DNA of 64,000 bases from Gigaspora margarita (GCA_009809945.1 WTPW01000369.1:69428-133427), one strand, 5' to 3'. Shown: positions 23,427 to 36,430, counted from the stretch's first letter. Made by a program: numbers and translations. The notes: a model not told the origin generated them from the letters alone.

Positions 23427-24852
23427 GTTCTGTTTAAGAGTAGGGTGAACATAGATTATTTTTAATAGTAATCACATTGTAATCATATGAAATCAGATAA
23501 TCAACTAATTAGAATTGTAAACAACATACATCACGAAATATTTTAAGTAGCTATATATTGATATATAACGCATAATCATTTTATATCGATTAAAATTAAT
23601 CGTTATACATCGATTAACTTGTTATAAATTGATATTTATCTATAATCGATAAATATCATAATTAAAATATAAATCGTTATACATCTGCTAATCGATAGTT
23701 TTCATATTCATTATGGCGCGTAGCGCCACCTATCATATTTTGTTTTTATTTTTTAAATTATAGTAGTAGTTTCGAAATGGTTCGATACATTTCAAAAATA
23801 TTTTAGAACTGTGAAACCAAGCGATCTGTAACCTGCATCATACCAAGCGCGCATTGGACTATATTTGCACAATAATTCGAAATTTTGTATGATGGACTGA
23901 TAAAATTTTGTATTATATGATCAGATTAGATCTTTTGTTTATAAATTAGATTTTCTACATTGTTTTTTTTTCATTTCGTTTTGTTTTTTTATTTTCGTTG
24001 TTTTTTTTGTTTCGCTTTGTTTTTTTTTTATTTTTTAATTTTTTTTCATTTTATTTGGCACTTTACAAGAAAACTAGCCCTTTGCAAGAAAACCAACAAC
24101 TTTTGGCACTATGCAAGTACACCAATATGACTTCACAAGCCAACTCAAACTTCTGACACTTTGCAAGGACTCTTCTAAATCTTCAAGTACGCTTCTTTAG
24201 AGAAATGATTTAGTTAGGTGCAAGTTTTCACAAGTATTCGCTTATTTATTTTCGTTTGATACTTTTTGTTTTTGTTTTTTTTGTTTTTTTTTTAAATTTT
24301 TTTTATTAATTTATTTTATTCCAGTACTTTGTAAGAACACGCTTCTTTAGAGAAATAATTTAGTTAGGCGCAAGTATTCGCAAGTATTCACAAGTTAACC
24401 TAGCACTTTACAAAACACAACTAGGTTTCGACAATTTCTGAATTTGAACTCTTACTTCAGAAAAATAGAGATTTGGGGCTTCGTTTATTTTTTTTTATTA
24501 AGTTTGCTTGCATATTTTGTTTTTCAGTTATTTTTTTTTTACTTATTTTTTTACTTTTATTTTATTTTATTTATTCCTGACTTTTTTCAGAACTTTGCAA
24601 GAAACAACCTGACTTTCCGGCACTTAACAAGAACACCAACTCTAACTTCTCTGCTACTTCGCAAGAACCTACTAGATTCTCTGACAATTTCAAAAACTCC
24701 TACGCTTCTGAGAAATAGTTTTTTTTTACTTCTCTACTATTTTTAGGAAGTAGTGAATATAAGTGAAGAGAATTAATAGCTAACTGAGGTTAAGGAAAAT
24801 AAGTGTGTCTGGTATTATGCGACGAAGTGCGAAAGTAGTTTATTTTTGTTTT

Positions 24853-25224
24853 NNNNNNNNNNNNNNNNNNNNNNNNNNNNNNNNNNNNNNNNNNNNNNNN
24901 NNNNNNNNNNNNNNNNNNNNNNNNNNNNNNNNNNNNNNNNNNNNNNNNNNNNNNNNNNNNNNNNNNNNNNNNNNNNNNNNNNNNNNNNNNNNNNNNNNNN
25001 NNNNNNNNNNNNNNNNNNNNNNNNNNNNNNNNNNNNNNNNNNNNNNNNNNNNNNNNNNNNNNNNNNNNNNNNNNNNNNNNNNNNNNNNNNNNNNNNNNNN
25101 NNNNNNNNNNNNNNNNNNNNNNNNNNNNNNNNNNNNNNNNNNNNNNNNNNNNNNNNNNNNNNNNNNNNNNNNNNNNNNNNNNNNNNNNNNNNNNNNNNNN
25201 NNNNNNNNNNNNNNNNNNNNNNNN
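24853..25224. other. Assembly gap (372 N)
   Basis: Unknown bases. The gap abuts a ~78-bp tandem repeat, which probably caused it. Confidence 0.99.
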
Positions 25225-25380
25225 TGTATAATAATAATAATAAATAAAAAAATATAAAATTTTATATTAAAATGCGAAATGTTGTGAAAATATGTGAAAA
25301 CCTGTATAATAATAATAATAAATAAAAAAATATAAAATTTTAAATTAAAATGCGAAACCTTGCGATCATATGTGAAATCC
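25225..25380 (+). repeat. Tandem repeat, ~78-bp unit, two visible copies
   Basis: TGTATAATAATAATAATAAA...TTAAAATGCGAAA is present twice next to the gap; more copies may be hidden in it. Confidence 0.8.
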
Positions 25381-25866
25381 TGTAAAACGTTTAAAAATAA
25401 GTATAAAGTATAATAGTATTGATTGAATTATTATTCGTGATTTTAATCTGATTACTATCGATTGTTACCGATTATTATCGATTACTAACTTAATCGATAG
25501 TCCTCATCAGAGGGGATTTTAATCGATTACTAGCCAATAACTGATAAAAATTGATAGTAATCCCCTTACAAATTTTGGTGATGTAGATCTGACCAATTAG
25601 AAGTAACAATTTTTGTGCTATCTAAGTAGATTTGGGTCTATCTAAGTTTTTTTTATCAATATATAAAGATATATTTTTTTAAATGATTGGGTTTATAATT
25701 TTACTATAACAAATATAAAACATCAAATTATATATCACAAATTTTGGAGAATATTAACTATAATTCTAAAAAGTTTTATTAGAAGCATATTTTTTGTTTT
25801 CTATTTAAAATTTTGTAGTACCACATAAATTATATAAAAATTGATCTAAGTTCACCCTACTCTTAA

Positions 25867-28800
25867 GTTTAGTTCTTTTTTGATTATTCAGTTATAACTT
25901 CTATATATAGTACTCTCTATACTAGCTATAAAATTTTATACACATAACCAAGATTGACTTAAGGCTCTAAGTAGATAATTTTTCTACTAGTTATTTGTTT
26001 TTATATTATTTTATTATTTTTCAAAAGGTAATACATGCAAGTGTTTTGATATCTGTAAAAATTCTTTATGGATTCTTTCTATTTATTATTCAACTTGGAT
26101 TTTAAATTTCTTAGAAAATTTTACTAATATAAAATATACAATAGACTAAATATATCATTAAAAATATAAAAGAAATTGCAGCATCTAATACTAGATTGGG
26201 CATTTGTGAATATTCAATTAGTAATCAATTTGTAGTCTTGCTAATTAACCACAAAAACTATATATAAGTATCTAAAGTTTTGTTACTTAACTAATATTTA
26301 CAAACTAAATATAACTTTAAATTATTATATACAATAATAAAAAGGTCTAGTAATATTTGATACTAATTTGTATATATTGTATTATTGTTAACTACTACTT
26401 ATATATCTAAAAATAAGCTACACTTTTTGAGTAAAAAATTACACAAAAATGTGGGTAGCTTATTTTTAAATTGTTGATTTTTTTGAAAAATTGAAAAATA
26501 TACTAATAAAAAGTTGTCTAAAGGGTATCAAATTTTTATTTAGATATATTTTGATGTTCTGAACAATTTACTTAATGGCACTTTTGAAGTTTATTAGCAA
26601 ATTTTAGATTTTTATATATAGCAACTACTAATAGGTTTTTTAAAATTTTTGAAAAAAATTAAAGTAGCTTATTTTTAGAATAGTTTTTTTTGGGAGTATA
26701 TGGTATGTCATGCCGAATATAAAAGAGGAGTCCCCTATAGTGGTTGATCTTTTTTAAAAACCATATACTGTATTGACCTACAGTACTTTAAGTATCTGGC
26801 AATGCTTTAACAAAAAACTTTTTGTTTTTCTTTCATCAGAAATTTGGTCCAGATGATCACCAGAAAGAGTTTTTTTATAAACAATAAAATATTAAAATAA
26901 TGATCTTATTTAAATACATTAAGTTTTTGATATAGACAAGTATTATACCGGATAATGCTAGTATTGTATTATTCCTTTATATTTAAATTGTAAATTTTGT
27001 ATAATTTCACAAACTACAATAATACAGATAGCTGATTAATTTACTAATAAGTTTGCTTATTATAATAGATAGTTATTTCACTGACATCTGATTTCACAAA
27101 CAAATTAATTCTTGTTGTTGTCGGTTAGGTATTTAAATTTATAATTGGTACAATTTATAATAAATATTATTGAAACAAATTTACAAAATGAATTTGTTTG
27201 TGAATTAACCATCTGTAAAAGTTGTCTTGTCTGTAAATTAATTGCTTATGACTAAATTGTCTATAAAGTGATTGTTAATAAATAGCTATATGCATTGATA
27301 AAGTCACGCTAGGGTTATTATAGTGAGGATGACTCTTTTGTGGCTTATATAAATTAAGGCTTGTATGGAAAGACAATAGATATGCATACAATTTTATGAG
27401 ATTTAGAAATGCATATGATTCATAAATATACAGGCAGGCGCAAATATGTGGGTGTAATTGAGAAGTTTAGTGCTCTCTTACTTTGCTTGTTTACTTGTTC
27501 TCTTCGTTGCCTAATTACAATTTGGCTTCTTTGTGATTGGTCCACTATACCCTCTCTTAAAAAACGTTGCATCCTGCATGCATATAAGTTATAAATGTTA
27601 CTACAGTATTGGAAAAAAAAGTAAAGTAAAATGTAAAAGAAGTAGAATGTGCCAAACTATAGCATGGGCCCGTACTTCTAATCCTTATTTTGTACTTTGT
27701 TACATGAGCACATAGTGAACATATAGGAACAAGCTGATAGATCATGTAAATATAGTAAAACTGACAAATGAACACAAGTATAATAGAAGAAAAGTAATGA
27801 AGTGGAGCACCACTCCCATATGTATTTCCATAATAATGTTTAATAAAATATCTGAATGAGAATAATAGCTCATATTTTACTGTGGAAGATACCCTTTTGA
27901 TCAGTACCCCCTTGATTTATACTAGGTACATTTCAAGACTATTTGTTGTGGTGTTTTGTAAAAGATCTGGGTACAAATCAAAGGCCAATTTACTAATAAT
28001 AGTTTTTTTTTACTTATGGGCTAATATATGCTCCTTATAAGATACTCTCATGTAATACATCCCCTATCATAAAAAATACCTAGGGTACAAATCAAAATTT
28101 TGCTCACATGAAATTAAATTGTATCCAGGTATCTTACACAGTAAAATACACTAAAATTTTTGTCAATCATCTTTGCCTGCCAATTAGATATCAGAAATAC
28201 ATACAGTATATACTGTATATATTGTACACTAAAATTTTTTCAGGTACATATAAATGACACATTACAAATTATATGTGATAGAGATTATAGATATGCATAT
28301 TAAAATTGCATAATGAAAAAACTATGTAGAAAATAGTAAATATATAGTAAACATATAGAAAATTCTAAAATATACATAAACATATAGAAAATACCACAAA
28401 ATATTGCAATACTCATTTTTTTAGCTATAAATAGTAAATGTATAAAATATAGAGAAAATATACCAAAAACTGCAACTTACTATATATTTTCTATATGTTG
28501 TATATTTTTTGATAAACTTTTTTCATAGGGTTGGTGCATTAATTATAAAGAGTAAATATTGAATCTCAGTAGTTGCTTACTTTGCTGTTTGGTTTACTTG
28601 TTTTCTTCATATCTAGCATCTCACTTATTGTCATATGTAGTGATTGAATGTGCTGCACCATAAAATGAGCTCAAACTTGCTACTTTATTTAAGTCAAATG
28701 CACTAAATGCGCTACACTATAGTGCTTTCAATCTTCATTTATGCTTCATCACTCAAGTATAACCATGTGAACATAAAATTGCTATGAACACAATATATAA

Positions 28801-28920
28801 ATATTAATAAAGTTCATAATATTTGATAAAGCAATCTAGAATCGTTTATCTATTTCAAAAGATATGTAATTATTCATTTTATGATATTATTATTTATATA
28901 ACAGTTTACTAGTCAAATCA
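25867..28920. other. Non-coding AT-rich region
   Basis: No gene is supported. Short frames at 27409-27775 look composition-driven. A weak inverted-repeat element with TTTCACAAACAAATT / GAATTTGTTTGTGAA arms lies near 27070-27290. TATAGAAAAT-type short repeats fill 28320-28500. Confidence 0.5.
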
Positions 28921-29300
28921 GAATGGGATTTGGCACAGGTGGGCATAAATTCGTGTGCCACCATGATAATGATGTGGATTAACTATTAAACTATAAATTT
29001 ATATAAGTAATCAATATAAGTAACTGCATATGAAGTAAAATTTTGTAAGGAATTTTTTTTGTTAACATGAGATATTGCTCTTTTTTTAAAAAAAAACACT
29101 TACTGAGCTTTTGCTCTCCACGAAACGAGCCAATATGTATTACAAGCCATTATGTGTATAATGCACATATACGTGCTATATGAATGTGCCATTTCATATG
29201 ATGTGATATTATGTGCCACCCTTTGCCGTAATGTCTGTACCATATTTACCGTGCTATTCCATAAAATGTTTCTGTATGACCACAAGATCTGTGCCATTTC
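28921..29300 (+). repeat. Paralogous repeat copy lacking the 374-bp MITE
   Basis: From GGGATTTGGCACAGGTGG to GTTTCTGTATGACCAC this matches 6409-6681 joined directly to 7056-7155. It shows the ancestral, uninterrupted state of that site. Differences are mainly C/T and G/A changes. Confidence 0.8.
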
Positions 29301-30124
29301 GAGCATTCCTGACACCAACCCATACCACCACCTGTACCACTTTTCTTACAGGGCACATGTATAATCATGCATATTTTATTCTTTATAGGTGAAGTGACAA
29401 TTATGAGATCATCTGACTTTTGCAGATCACGTTTATTTTGTCTTTTATGGTTAGTCAAATGTTTTGGTTGAGGCTTTTTATAGCATATGATTTTAGCAAA
29501 TTTAGGTTTCAATGAATATTGGTAAATAGGATATACTGGCATTTGATATGTGCCTTCGGCATGTGGAAAGATATTTTAATGTTATGCATTTGGCGAATTT
29601 TACAGGAGGGTCACTAAAATTCTGGGTCAGATGCATCAGCTCTAATTATTGTTTAGCCCTTGTTATTAGCAAGTTATATAGCAAAATTATTAGCTAGGTA
29701 TTTTTACTTAATGAATGGATTGGGCAAAATTAATCAATTTTGATGTAGTTTGCCATGATTCTGATACACACTGAAGCATTCTGACTTAGAATTTTGGTGA
29801 TCTGCCTGTATGCATTGAATTGCATTTATTTATAAAATAGGATTTCCTTTTTCAGTTTGTATTATTGATGCAAATAAAAAAATAAGAAAATTGATTTGTA
29901 ATTTTTATCATGTGATTTGAATAAATAAAATGGATTTTTACTCTTGAATTGGCATAATTATTATGATATTTCTTTGGTAATACTTTAATCTTAGAATAGT
30001 ATTTTAATTTTGTACTCACAATCGTATGTCAATATAATAATTATAAAATTGGGTGAAAACTTCTTTTTTGCTATATGGGATCATTTTAAATATTGATAGA
30101 ATTGAAATACCATTGACATATGAC
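29301..30124. other. Unassigned, possibly decayed retroelement interior
   Basis: Lies 3' of the Gag relic on the reverse strand. A 98-codon reverse frame (29542-29246) has no recognisable domain. Confidence 0.4.
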
Positions 30125-30460
30125 CCACTATGTGGCATCTAAGCCCTTAAAATGAGGGACTATAATAGGTATTTTTTAGTTATCATTAATTAGGTTAGTG
30201 GCAAATACCTTTTTATCTAGTCAAGCCATGTCATAGAATTTGGTCTCTACTAGCAAAATCAGATAAGCCATAAGATTTAATTTCCAATTGGACATGTTAA
30301 TTTGAGGGGCAGTCACAGCTTTCATCTGTTGAATCAACAATTCAATCTGGGCAGCCAAATTATTAATCAGAGTATTTAGGTATAGTAGTTGGCCTGGATT
30401 AGAGTGCTGCAAGGGGTTAGCAGGATTTGGTTGTTGAACAGGATTTGGAGGTTGGACCAT
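30125..30460 (-). pseudogene. Ty3-type LTR retrotransposon Gag, N-terminal part
   Basis: The reverse frame opens at ATG 30460 with a Pro/Gln/Asn-rich leader (PPNPVQQPNP) and a short helix (INNLAAQIELLIQQMK). It stops at 30221. Beyond the stop the same reading shows a Gag core relic KIPIIVPHFKGLDAT, close to the R-x-P-x-LKG-x-A-x-TWW region of Ty3/gypsy Gag. Three or more stops break it, and no protease or reverse transcriptase is visible downstream. It sits 123 bp downstream of an LTR end. Confidence 0.65.
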
Positions 30461-30568
30461 AGTTTTCTTCTTTGGAGAGTAAGTATACTTCTTCAGTTTG
30501 TTAGGTTATAACTAAAAAGACTTGAGAATTTATAAAGCCTTATAGAGTAATTAATTATTCTTTTTATA

Positions 30569-30580
30569 CAACTGGCACCA
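30569..30580 (-). promoter_or_regulatory. Primer-binding-site-like sequence
   Basis: On the reverse strand TGGTGCCAGTTG starts two bases after the LTR end. It begins with TGG, complementary to a tRNA 3' CCA, as in LTR retrotransposons. Confidence 0.65.
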
Positions 30581-30582
30581 AT

Positions 30583-31682
30583 TGTAATAGTTGATTGGGA
30601 GAGTGAGTAAAACAATATAGACAATAGTTCCAATTTATATGCAAATAGTGTACAGGAAGAGAGATATAAATATATATTAAAGGTATGATTTAAGTTGAAT
30701 ATGCAATCAGTGAAGACTGAAAGGATGATTTATAACTAAATCACCACAATAAAATAAAAATGCAGATAATGCTAGTGATGCTAATATCAGGGATATTAAT
30801 AATCAGATATCATTAAAATAATAAAAAGTTATTATGCAAATAAATGATGGAGTCAAAATGGATATTGAGATCAATTCCAGTTAAGTGATATCAATGTGGG
30901 TTTAATTTTGAAAAGTTGGACTTTCCCACAAATGCAGGAATTTTATTTGGAGATAAAGTAAGTTCTAAATCAAATAGCAAAGACTAGAGAATCTAAAAGA
31001 AACAACATTTATTATACAAATATTTAAACTAAAAGATTTTTTACTATAGACAATCAGTAGGCTAATATGAGTCACATGCAGAGTTTTGAAGAATTAACAA
31101 ACTGAATTATACAAATTCGAGTCTTAATAAAATTGATTCAAGGTTACAAATCAATTCAATATATAGAATTGAGTTACAAAAAAGGGTTACTAAAATTACA
31201 AGTTAAATTCAAAAATAAGTATAATTTCATTATTTAGAGAAAAAATGATTTATTTAATAATAATAAGGTAATTTTTTTATTGATATTAATATAACTAATC
31301 AACTTCACTTGGCCCTTGAACTTGAGGCCTTTTTATACATTTTGAGCTTTATTTTTTGTTTATATAGCTTGGACTATACTATCTCTATAATTACTATATT
31401 TATGCTATACTACTACATTTACTTAATTATTACCAGGCTTTCGTTATTGGGCTATGCTTACTTTTGTGAGTTCCTATCTGCTATACAGCTTCAACTATGC
31501 TTACGCAATAAGCTTTTCTATTCTATATTGTTCCAATAGGCTCAAACACTATGTATACATAGCCATCCTAATGTCAAAATGGCATTCATATGATTAAGCC
31601 ACTTAGCTACCAATTATTTTTATTTTAGCATAAGATATGAAATAAGAAAGTTCTTTAATTTTACCAAATCAGTATAATTACA
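30583..31682 (-). mobile_element. LTR of a Ty3-type retrotransposon (candidate, ~1.1 kb)
   Basis: The inner end is firm: reverse-strand sequence ending ATTACA directly before the primer-binding site. The outer end is placed at the matching TGTAAT inverted terminus at 31682 (forward AGTATAATTACA), which is less sure. A TATA-like box (reverse TATAAAAAGG, 31328-31337) lies inside. The second LTR is not in the window. Confidence 0.55.
31328..31337 (-). promoter_or_regulatory. TATA-like box in the LTR
   Basis: Reverse-strand TATAAAAAGG, positioned within the LTR as expected for a U3 promoter. Confidence 0.4.
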
Positions 31683-31769
31683 TTTTTCTATAAAACTCAT
31701 GGACATTTACTTTAAAAATAAAATTTATTTACAATAATAGAAAATAAAGATTTTTAATTTGTTACAATA

Positions 31770-32126
31770 TATTTATATTAATGTTAACAGTTAATACTAA
31801 TATTCGTATTAATATTAGTATAAATATTTATATTAACTGTTAATATTAATATTAACGCTCATATTAACATTCATATTAATGTTAATACAAATGTTCATAT
31901 GAACATTTGTATTAATATTCATATGAATGTATTTATTTTTTTTTGGCTCATAAAATTACTTCATAGTGATTAATGTTTCTTTTGAACGTTAATACAAATG
32001 TTCATATAGATGTTTATATTAACATTAATAAATGTTAATACTAATATTAATACAAATAATAATATTAGAACGTTAGTATAAACAGTCATATTAACGTTAA
32101 TACAAACATTTGTATTAATATTTGTA
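31770..32126 (+). repeat. Hexanucleotide AATRTT/TTAAYAT-type array 1
   Basis: The DNA is a run of six-base words such as AATATT, AATGTT, CATATT and TACAAA, i.e. alternating AAT/CAT and RTT. It includes short palindromes like AATGTTCATATGAACATT. A ~70-bp non-repeat piece (31931-31995) interrupts it. Confidence 0.75.
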
Positions 32127-32172
32127 TTAATTGATAGTCCGCCAGTTAATTAGAGATTGAGCATAGTGTAAT

Positions 32173-32629
32173 GTGATACAAATCACATATAAAAATTACT
32201 ATAGGCAGGCATACATATAAAAGATTTTTTTCTTACTAAGTTAATGACACATGTCCACTAATTGAAATGTAGAGCTCATCAAGGTGCATCTAACAGTGGT
32301 TAGATCATCCAAATTGGCCAAGTGGATGGCGAGATCTTGTTAAAAAACAATTGGGTGACTATATAAAATCTCTATTAGATCACTATATAAACAATGTTTG
32401 TTTACATAGAGATTTTATATAGTCACCCAATCAGTTTTCAACAATATCTCACCATCTACTGAACTGATTTGGATGATCTAACCACTATTAGATGTGCCTC
32501 AATGAGCTCTACAACTTTCATTTAGTGAACATGTGTCATTAAATTTGTAAGAAAAAAACTTTAATATATATGCATGCTACATTCTGTCTATAGTAATTTT
32601 CATATATAATTTGTATCACGTTTAGAGTC
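32173..32629. mobile_element. Foldback MITE, 457 bp, GTGATACAAATCAC ends
   Basis: Outer ends GTGATACAAAT...ATTACTATAG and CTATAGTAATTTT...TTTGTATCAC are inverted repeats. The centre is AACAATGTTTGTTTAC. The arms carry the GAGCTCATC...CATCTAAC core seen in 20549-21907, but in a different terminal shell. It interrupts the left inverted repeat of the 3.7-kb element. Confidence 0.75.
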
Positions 32630-33057
32630 CGGAATTAGGCTGGGCTACCTGGGCCCAAGCCCAGCCTGAACTGCTAAAGTTCCAGGTCAGAGCTGTATTT
32701 TTAGGCCCATAATTATATCAGGCCAGGCCCGCGCTAAGCCCACTAAGATACCGGGTCAGGTCAGGCTTTACTAAAAAGCCTGTGGATACCCGATAGGCCC
32801 ATTAAATTTTATAGCTATTGTTTTCGACATATTTAATATTATTGAATAAATACTTATATTAATAAAAGTATAAGTATTTATAGTACTAATAAATTATCTA
32901 TATACATACGTAATACCAGTATTGCCATTACACAAATTGATATTTAAAATAAGTATTTTTTAAATTTGTAGTTTTTTTTTATTACTAATCGATGTTTAGT
33001 ATCGGTATCCCATTGTGGAGTTGTCACCATTGCTAAGTCACTTTGATATGTGGAATA

Positions 33058-33425
33058 GTTGAATTCAGAATAGCACAGTAAATAAAACCAGATGCAGCAC
33101 AGTAGTTAGAATTAGATAGTGCACTATTTTAGAGAATTGGACATAGTGCAGTAGTTAGATTCTGGATATTAAAGCTAGATGTAGCATGGTTGTTAAATTT
33201 GGGATATTAGAACTAGACGTAGCATGATAACTAAATTCAGGATGTTAAAACTGGATGTTAGAACTGGACTTATAGATTTGGAATATTGGCTAGATGTAGC
33301 TTAGCACGGTAGTTAGATTTTGAATATTAGCTGGATATACCATTGGAGTTAGATTCAGAATTTAGAACTAGACATAGCATAGTCGTTAAATTCTTGATGA
33401 TAAACTGTATATAGCACAGTCAGAG
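33058..33425 (+). repeat. Tandem repeat, ~40-50-bp unit (AGATGTAGCATGGTAGTTAG)
   Basis: Eight or so degenerate units of TAGAACTAGATGTAGCA plus GTTAGATTCAGGATAT. A second shorter array of the same unit is at 34868-35010, in the same orientation. Confidence 0.75.
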
Positions 33426-34339
33426 AATATACCGAATTGGGAAATCAGATTCAAGAATGATCTACACATTGATTCTCATATTTGATTGGCTCTTGCGCAT
33501 GTTTTTGTAACAATTCTTCAGAAATTTTTTATTCATTTAATTCATTTTAACAAACTCACAAATAGATACATAACTAGGTTTTTGAAGACGTCAAGTTTAA
33601 TTAATTCACAATAATCCACCTTAATTTACTTTTGCTAAAAAAGTAGATGAGACACAAAATTGGGGACCTGTTTTGTACGTAGGAGTTTAATCTTACTAAA
33701 ATATTGTTCAGTAAGCTATTTTCATTTCACTATGTTCGTATATTTATTTATAGTACTGTATGATGCCGCTTCTTTAGTATTTATAGTTTATACTTATGCT
33801 TGCTGCTTGTTATAGCCTGAAAGCTGGCACTTTTATTGAAATTAGCTTATTATTTTTGGGAGTGATTTTATGAATGAACTTTTGATGATCAAGTATTTTT
33901 TTTTTACTGGTTATTTAATTTTTTTGAATTTTTTTTTATTTTTCTAGATACCAAAATCAATAAACATAGTCGTAAGAGGATTGGAATATGTTCGTGGCTA
34001 TAGAAATATATAGGGTTTTATCTAGCATTATCAAAAAGTATATAATATTATTGGTGATATGTTCTCCACTTGCCAAATATAATATACCTTGATATGGTTG
34101 TCTGGATTTTATTAGTTTGATTTGGAAGTCCCATATTACTGGTGTCATTATGCAAATTTTTGATTTTTTGAAGTTTTCTCAAAGTGATGTTTTTTTTTAT
34201 TTGATTCATCAAAACGAACAATAAATTATGCACAGTACAAATTTCTATTTAGATTTAAAGTTTGGTAGAGTTTAAATAACCTTTTGTTAATAAATATTAC
34301 ACTTTACATTCTATATTACTGCAGTACAGCAGTACTATA

Positions 34340-34722
34340 TGGGCGGTCAAAAGTAGAAACCAAGGAAATTGAATGATCACGAGTTTTGAGATAATTGGCA
34401 AAACATATTTTGTTACACAAAAACAAAACAAACCTAAAAATAATAATTCCGGATTATAAACCGGTTTGTTATTCAACTGATTGGCTAATTTTTATAGATC
34501 TACTGATGAATATTGTGTGATGTTAGACATTGATCTATTTTTAGATTTTGTCATTTTACCATTTAAAAGTATTTAAACGATTATAACTTCAAAATTTACT
34601 AATTAATTATATTTTCATTATTAAATAAAAAAGATTCAGCTTTAAAAAATATATACGATTAATCTAAAAGCTCATTTTTTAAAAAAAGTTCAAATTCCTT
34701 GGTTTCTACTTTTGACCACCCA
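34340..34722. mobile_element. Tc1/mariner-like MITE, 383 bp, TA target site
   Basis: Ends TGGGCGGTCAAAAGTAGAAA and TTTCTACTTTTGACCACCCA are ~32-bp inverted repeats with TA on both sides. No coding capacity. Confidence 0.8.
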
Positions 34723-34867
34723 TATTATTATCTAATTTTTTATTTTCAAAGCCACAATTTGATTGGTTGATTTGCATGTGACATTTCATGATCTACATGT
34801 GACGATCAGTGCTTATATACCATAAAAGGTGTGATCGATACTGTCCATATTTGGTATATTCCCTAAC

Positions 34868-35010
34868 TGTAGCATCATAGTTAAATTCAGGATGATAAAT
34901 GTGTATAGCATGATAGTTAGATTCGTGATGTATAGTAGTTAGATTCAGGTTATATTTTGGATGTAATATGGTATTAGATTCAGGACATTAGATTCTAATA
35001 TACAGGGTGA
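34868..35010 (+). repeat. Second array of the GTTAGATTCAGG unit
   Basis: Four degenerate units of ATAGCATGATAGTTAGATTC, same family and orientation as 33058-33425. Confidence 0.6.
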
Positions 35011-35853
35011 ATTGTTGGGTGTACATAGCATAATAGTAACTATTTATTTGTATTATTATTTTTTTTAAATAATAAAAAAAATTCTTTATATTATTACTAT
35101 ACTTACAACAAAATGAATTAAATAGAAATATTGACAGAGTAAATTATTATAAGGACAGCGTAAACTTAATTGAATCGGTAGAAAAGTCATTCATCTAATT
35201 TTTTATCAGGTGTTATGATCGGTTAGGAGAGCTTGAGGAAATTGTGATAGTTTGGTTTGATCGTAAACAAAAAAAGTGTTTAAGATTAAATAGTTTAGAC
35301 AATAACCTAACACACATAGTTTCGGGTTAATAGTTTATCTTTATTTATATAAACTAATACATCAGATTATTATAATAATACTAAATACTATCTACAATCA
35401 TTAACTACTTGTTTTGCTTTATAAGCTGAAACGAAATCCTTATATATCTTTTAATTCATATGGTATTTTGGTCCTTTGATTGGGGATTCAATCACTTGTT
35501 TGGAGCTTTGATCACCCGTTTGGAGCTATTAGGAGCTTTTGAGGAGCTTTGATCTTCCATTTCTGCATTTGGAGATTCAGACAACACCAGTGTCCTGGAT
35601 TTAACAACTGCTCCAATCTTATTGGTTCTATATATGCAGGCCAACGTGCCAGGTTGGGCCTAGATAAAGCTCAGTTAGCTCGACCTGGGCCTGGCCCATC
35701 TATGTATAACCAGGTTTTGGTACAGGTTGGGCTTGAAAATAATTTTACCAGGCTTATGAAACCCTGGTCTGACCCAGCCCATTTCGGACCCTAATACCAT
35801 TACACTATGATCAATTTCTGATTAACTAGTGGACTATCAATTAATGTTAATAC

Positions 35854-36283
35854 AGTGCGTGACACTTAAAGACTAAAATAATTTTAAAAGCTAATAGCTC
35901 TTGATACAGAAAAGATATTCAAAAAAAGAAAGCTGCTAATTTGTAGTTTAGTTAATCTACTACAACTTAATAGCTTTGTTTTTTAAAAATTATTATTTAT
36001 TTTTAAGTTATAACATTTTAAAAATGCTTAATTTTTATATAATACATAAAAAAAATGCCAAAAATGAGACAAATCATATGACTTTGTCTCCTATGGTTGG
36101 TCAATTTTAAAAATCAAAAATTTAAAAAATTTTTAGCCAATCAGAATTTAGCAAATTAAGATATAAAAATCAAATTTTAGCCAATCAAAATGTAGAAAAT
36201 CAACAAAACATCAAAATTTAATATAAAATTTTTTAAATTTGGGACAAAGTCACGTGATTTTAATTTTTAAATGTCATGCACTG
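35854..36283. mobile_element. Tc1/mariner-like MITE, 430 bp, TA target site
   Basis: Ends CAGTGCGTGACACTTAAA and TTTAAATGTCATGCACTG are inverted repeats with TA on both sides. They sit in a hexanucleotide array, so TTAATGTTAATA / TATTAACATTAA flank it symmetrically. Confidence 0.8.
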
Positions 36284-36430
36284 TATTAACATTAATATGA
36301 ACATTAATACAAATATTCCTATTAATGTTAATATAAATGTTAATACAAATGTTTATAATATGAATATTAATACAAATGTTCTTATTAAAATTAACTCAAA
36401 TGTTTATATTAATATTCATATTAATGGGTA
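36284..36430 (+). repeat. Hexanucleotide array 2
   Basis: (AAT RTT)-type words continue to ATTAATGGGTATCTGTTAGC, the boundary sequence also seen at 53391-53405. The frame through it reads Asn alternating with Ile/Val/Met and is not a gene. Confidence 0.8.

Larger units (their letters stand above)
23528..25585. mobile_element. Nested insert with TACATCACGAAAT ends and a sequence gap
   Basis: The ends TACATCACGAAAT and ATTTTGGTGATGTA are short inverted repeats. Subterminal DNA on both sides is full of ATCGATTA/TAATCGATA motifs. The middle has degenerate CTTTGCAAGAA repeats (24060-24720) separated by T-rich runs, then a gap (24853-25224). Left and right junctions correspond to continuous sequence in copy 1 (around AATTGTAAACAA). 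Confidence 0.55.
23434..25866. mobile_element. TIR element, AAGAGTAGGGTGAAC ends, copy 2 (contains a nested insert)
   Basis: Ends TTAAGAGTAGGGTGAACAT and AGTTCACCCTACTCTTAA are good inverted repeats. The outer ~95 bp (left) and ~280 bp (right) match copy 1 at 18240-19516. The middle is a separate insert at 23528-25585. No transposase recognised. Confidence 0.7.
32127..35845. mobile_element. TIR element, ~3.7 kb with nested MITEs
   Basis: Left end TTAATTGATAGTCCGCCAG and right end CTAGTGGACTATCAATTAA match inversely for ~50 bp, through CATAGTGTAATG. After the 457-bp MITE that splits the left arm, the match goes on with TAGAGTCCGGAATTAGGC versus the inverse of ATTTCGGACCCTA, so the true inverted repeat exceeds 80 bp. 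Subterminal DNA is unusually GC-rich with GGCCCAGGCC-type words. The interior holds two tandem arrays and another MITE, and no transposase that I recognise. Confidence 0.65.

Noticed and set aside
24805..25257. Long open frames across the N gap
   Set aside because: They consist of unknown bases; no coding evidence.
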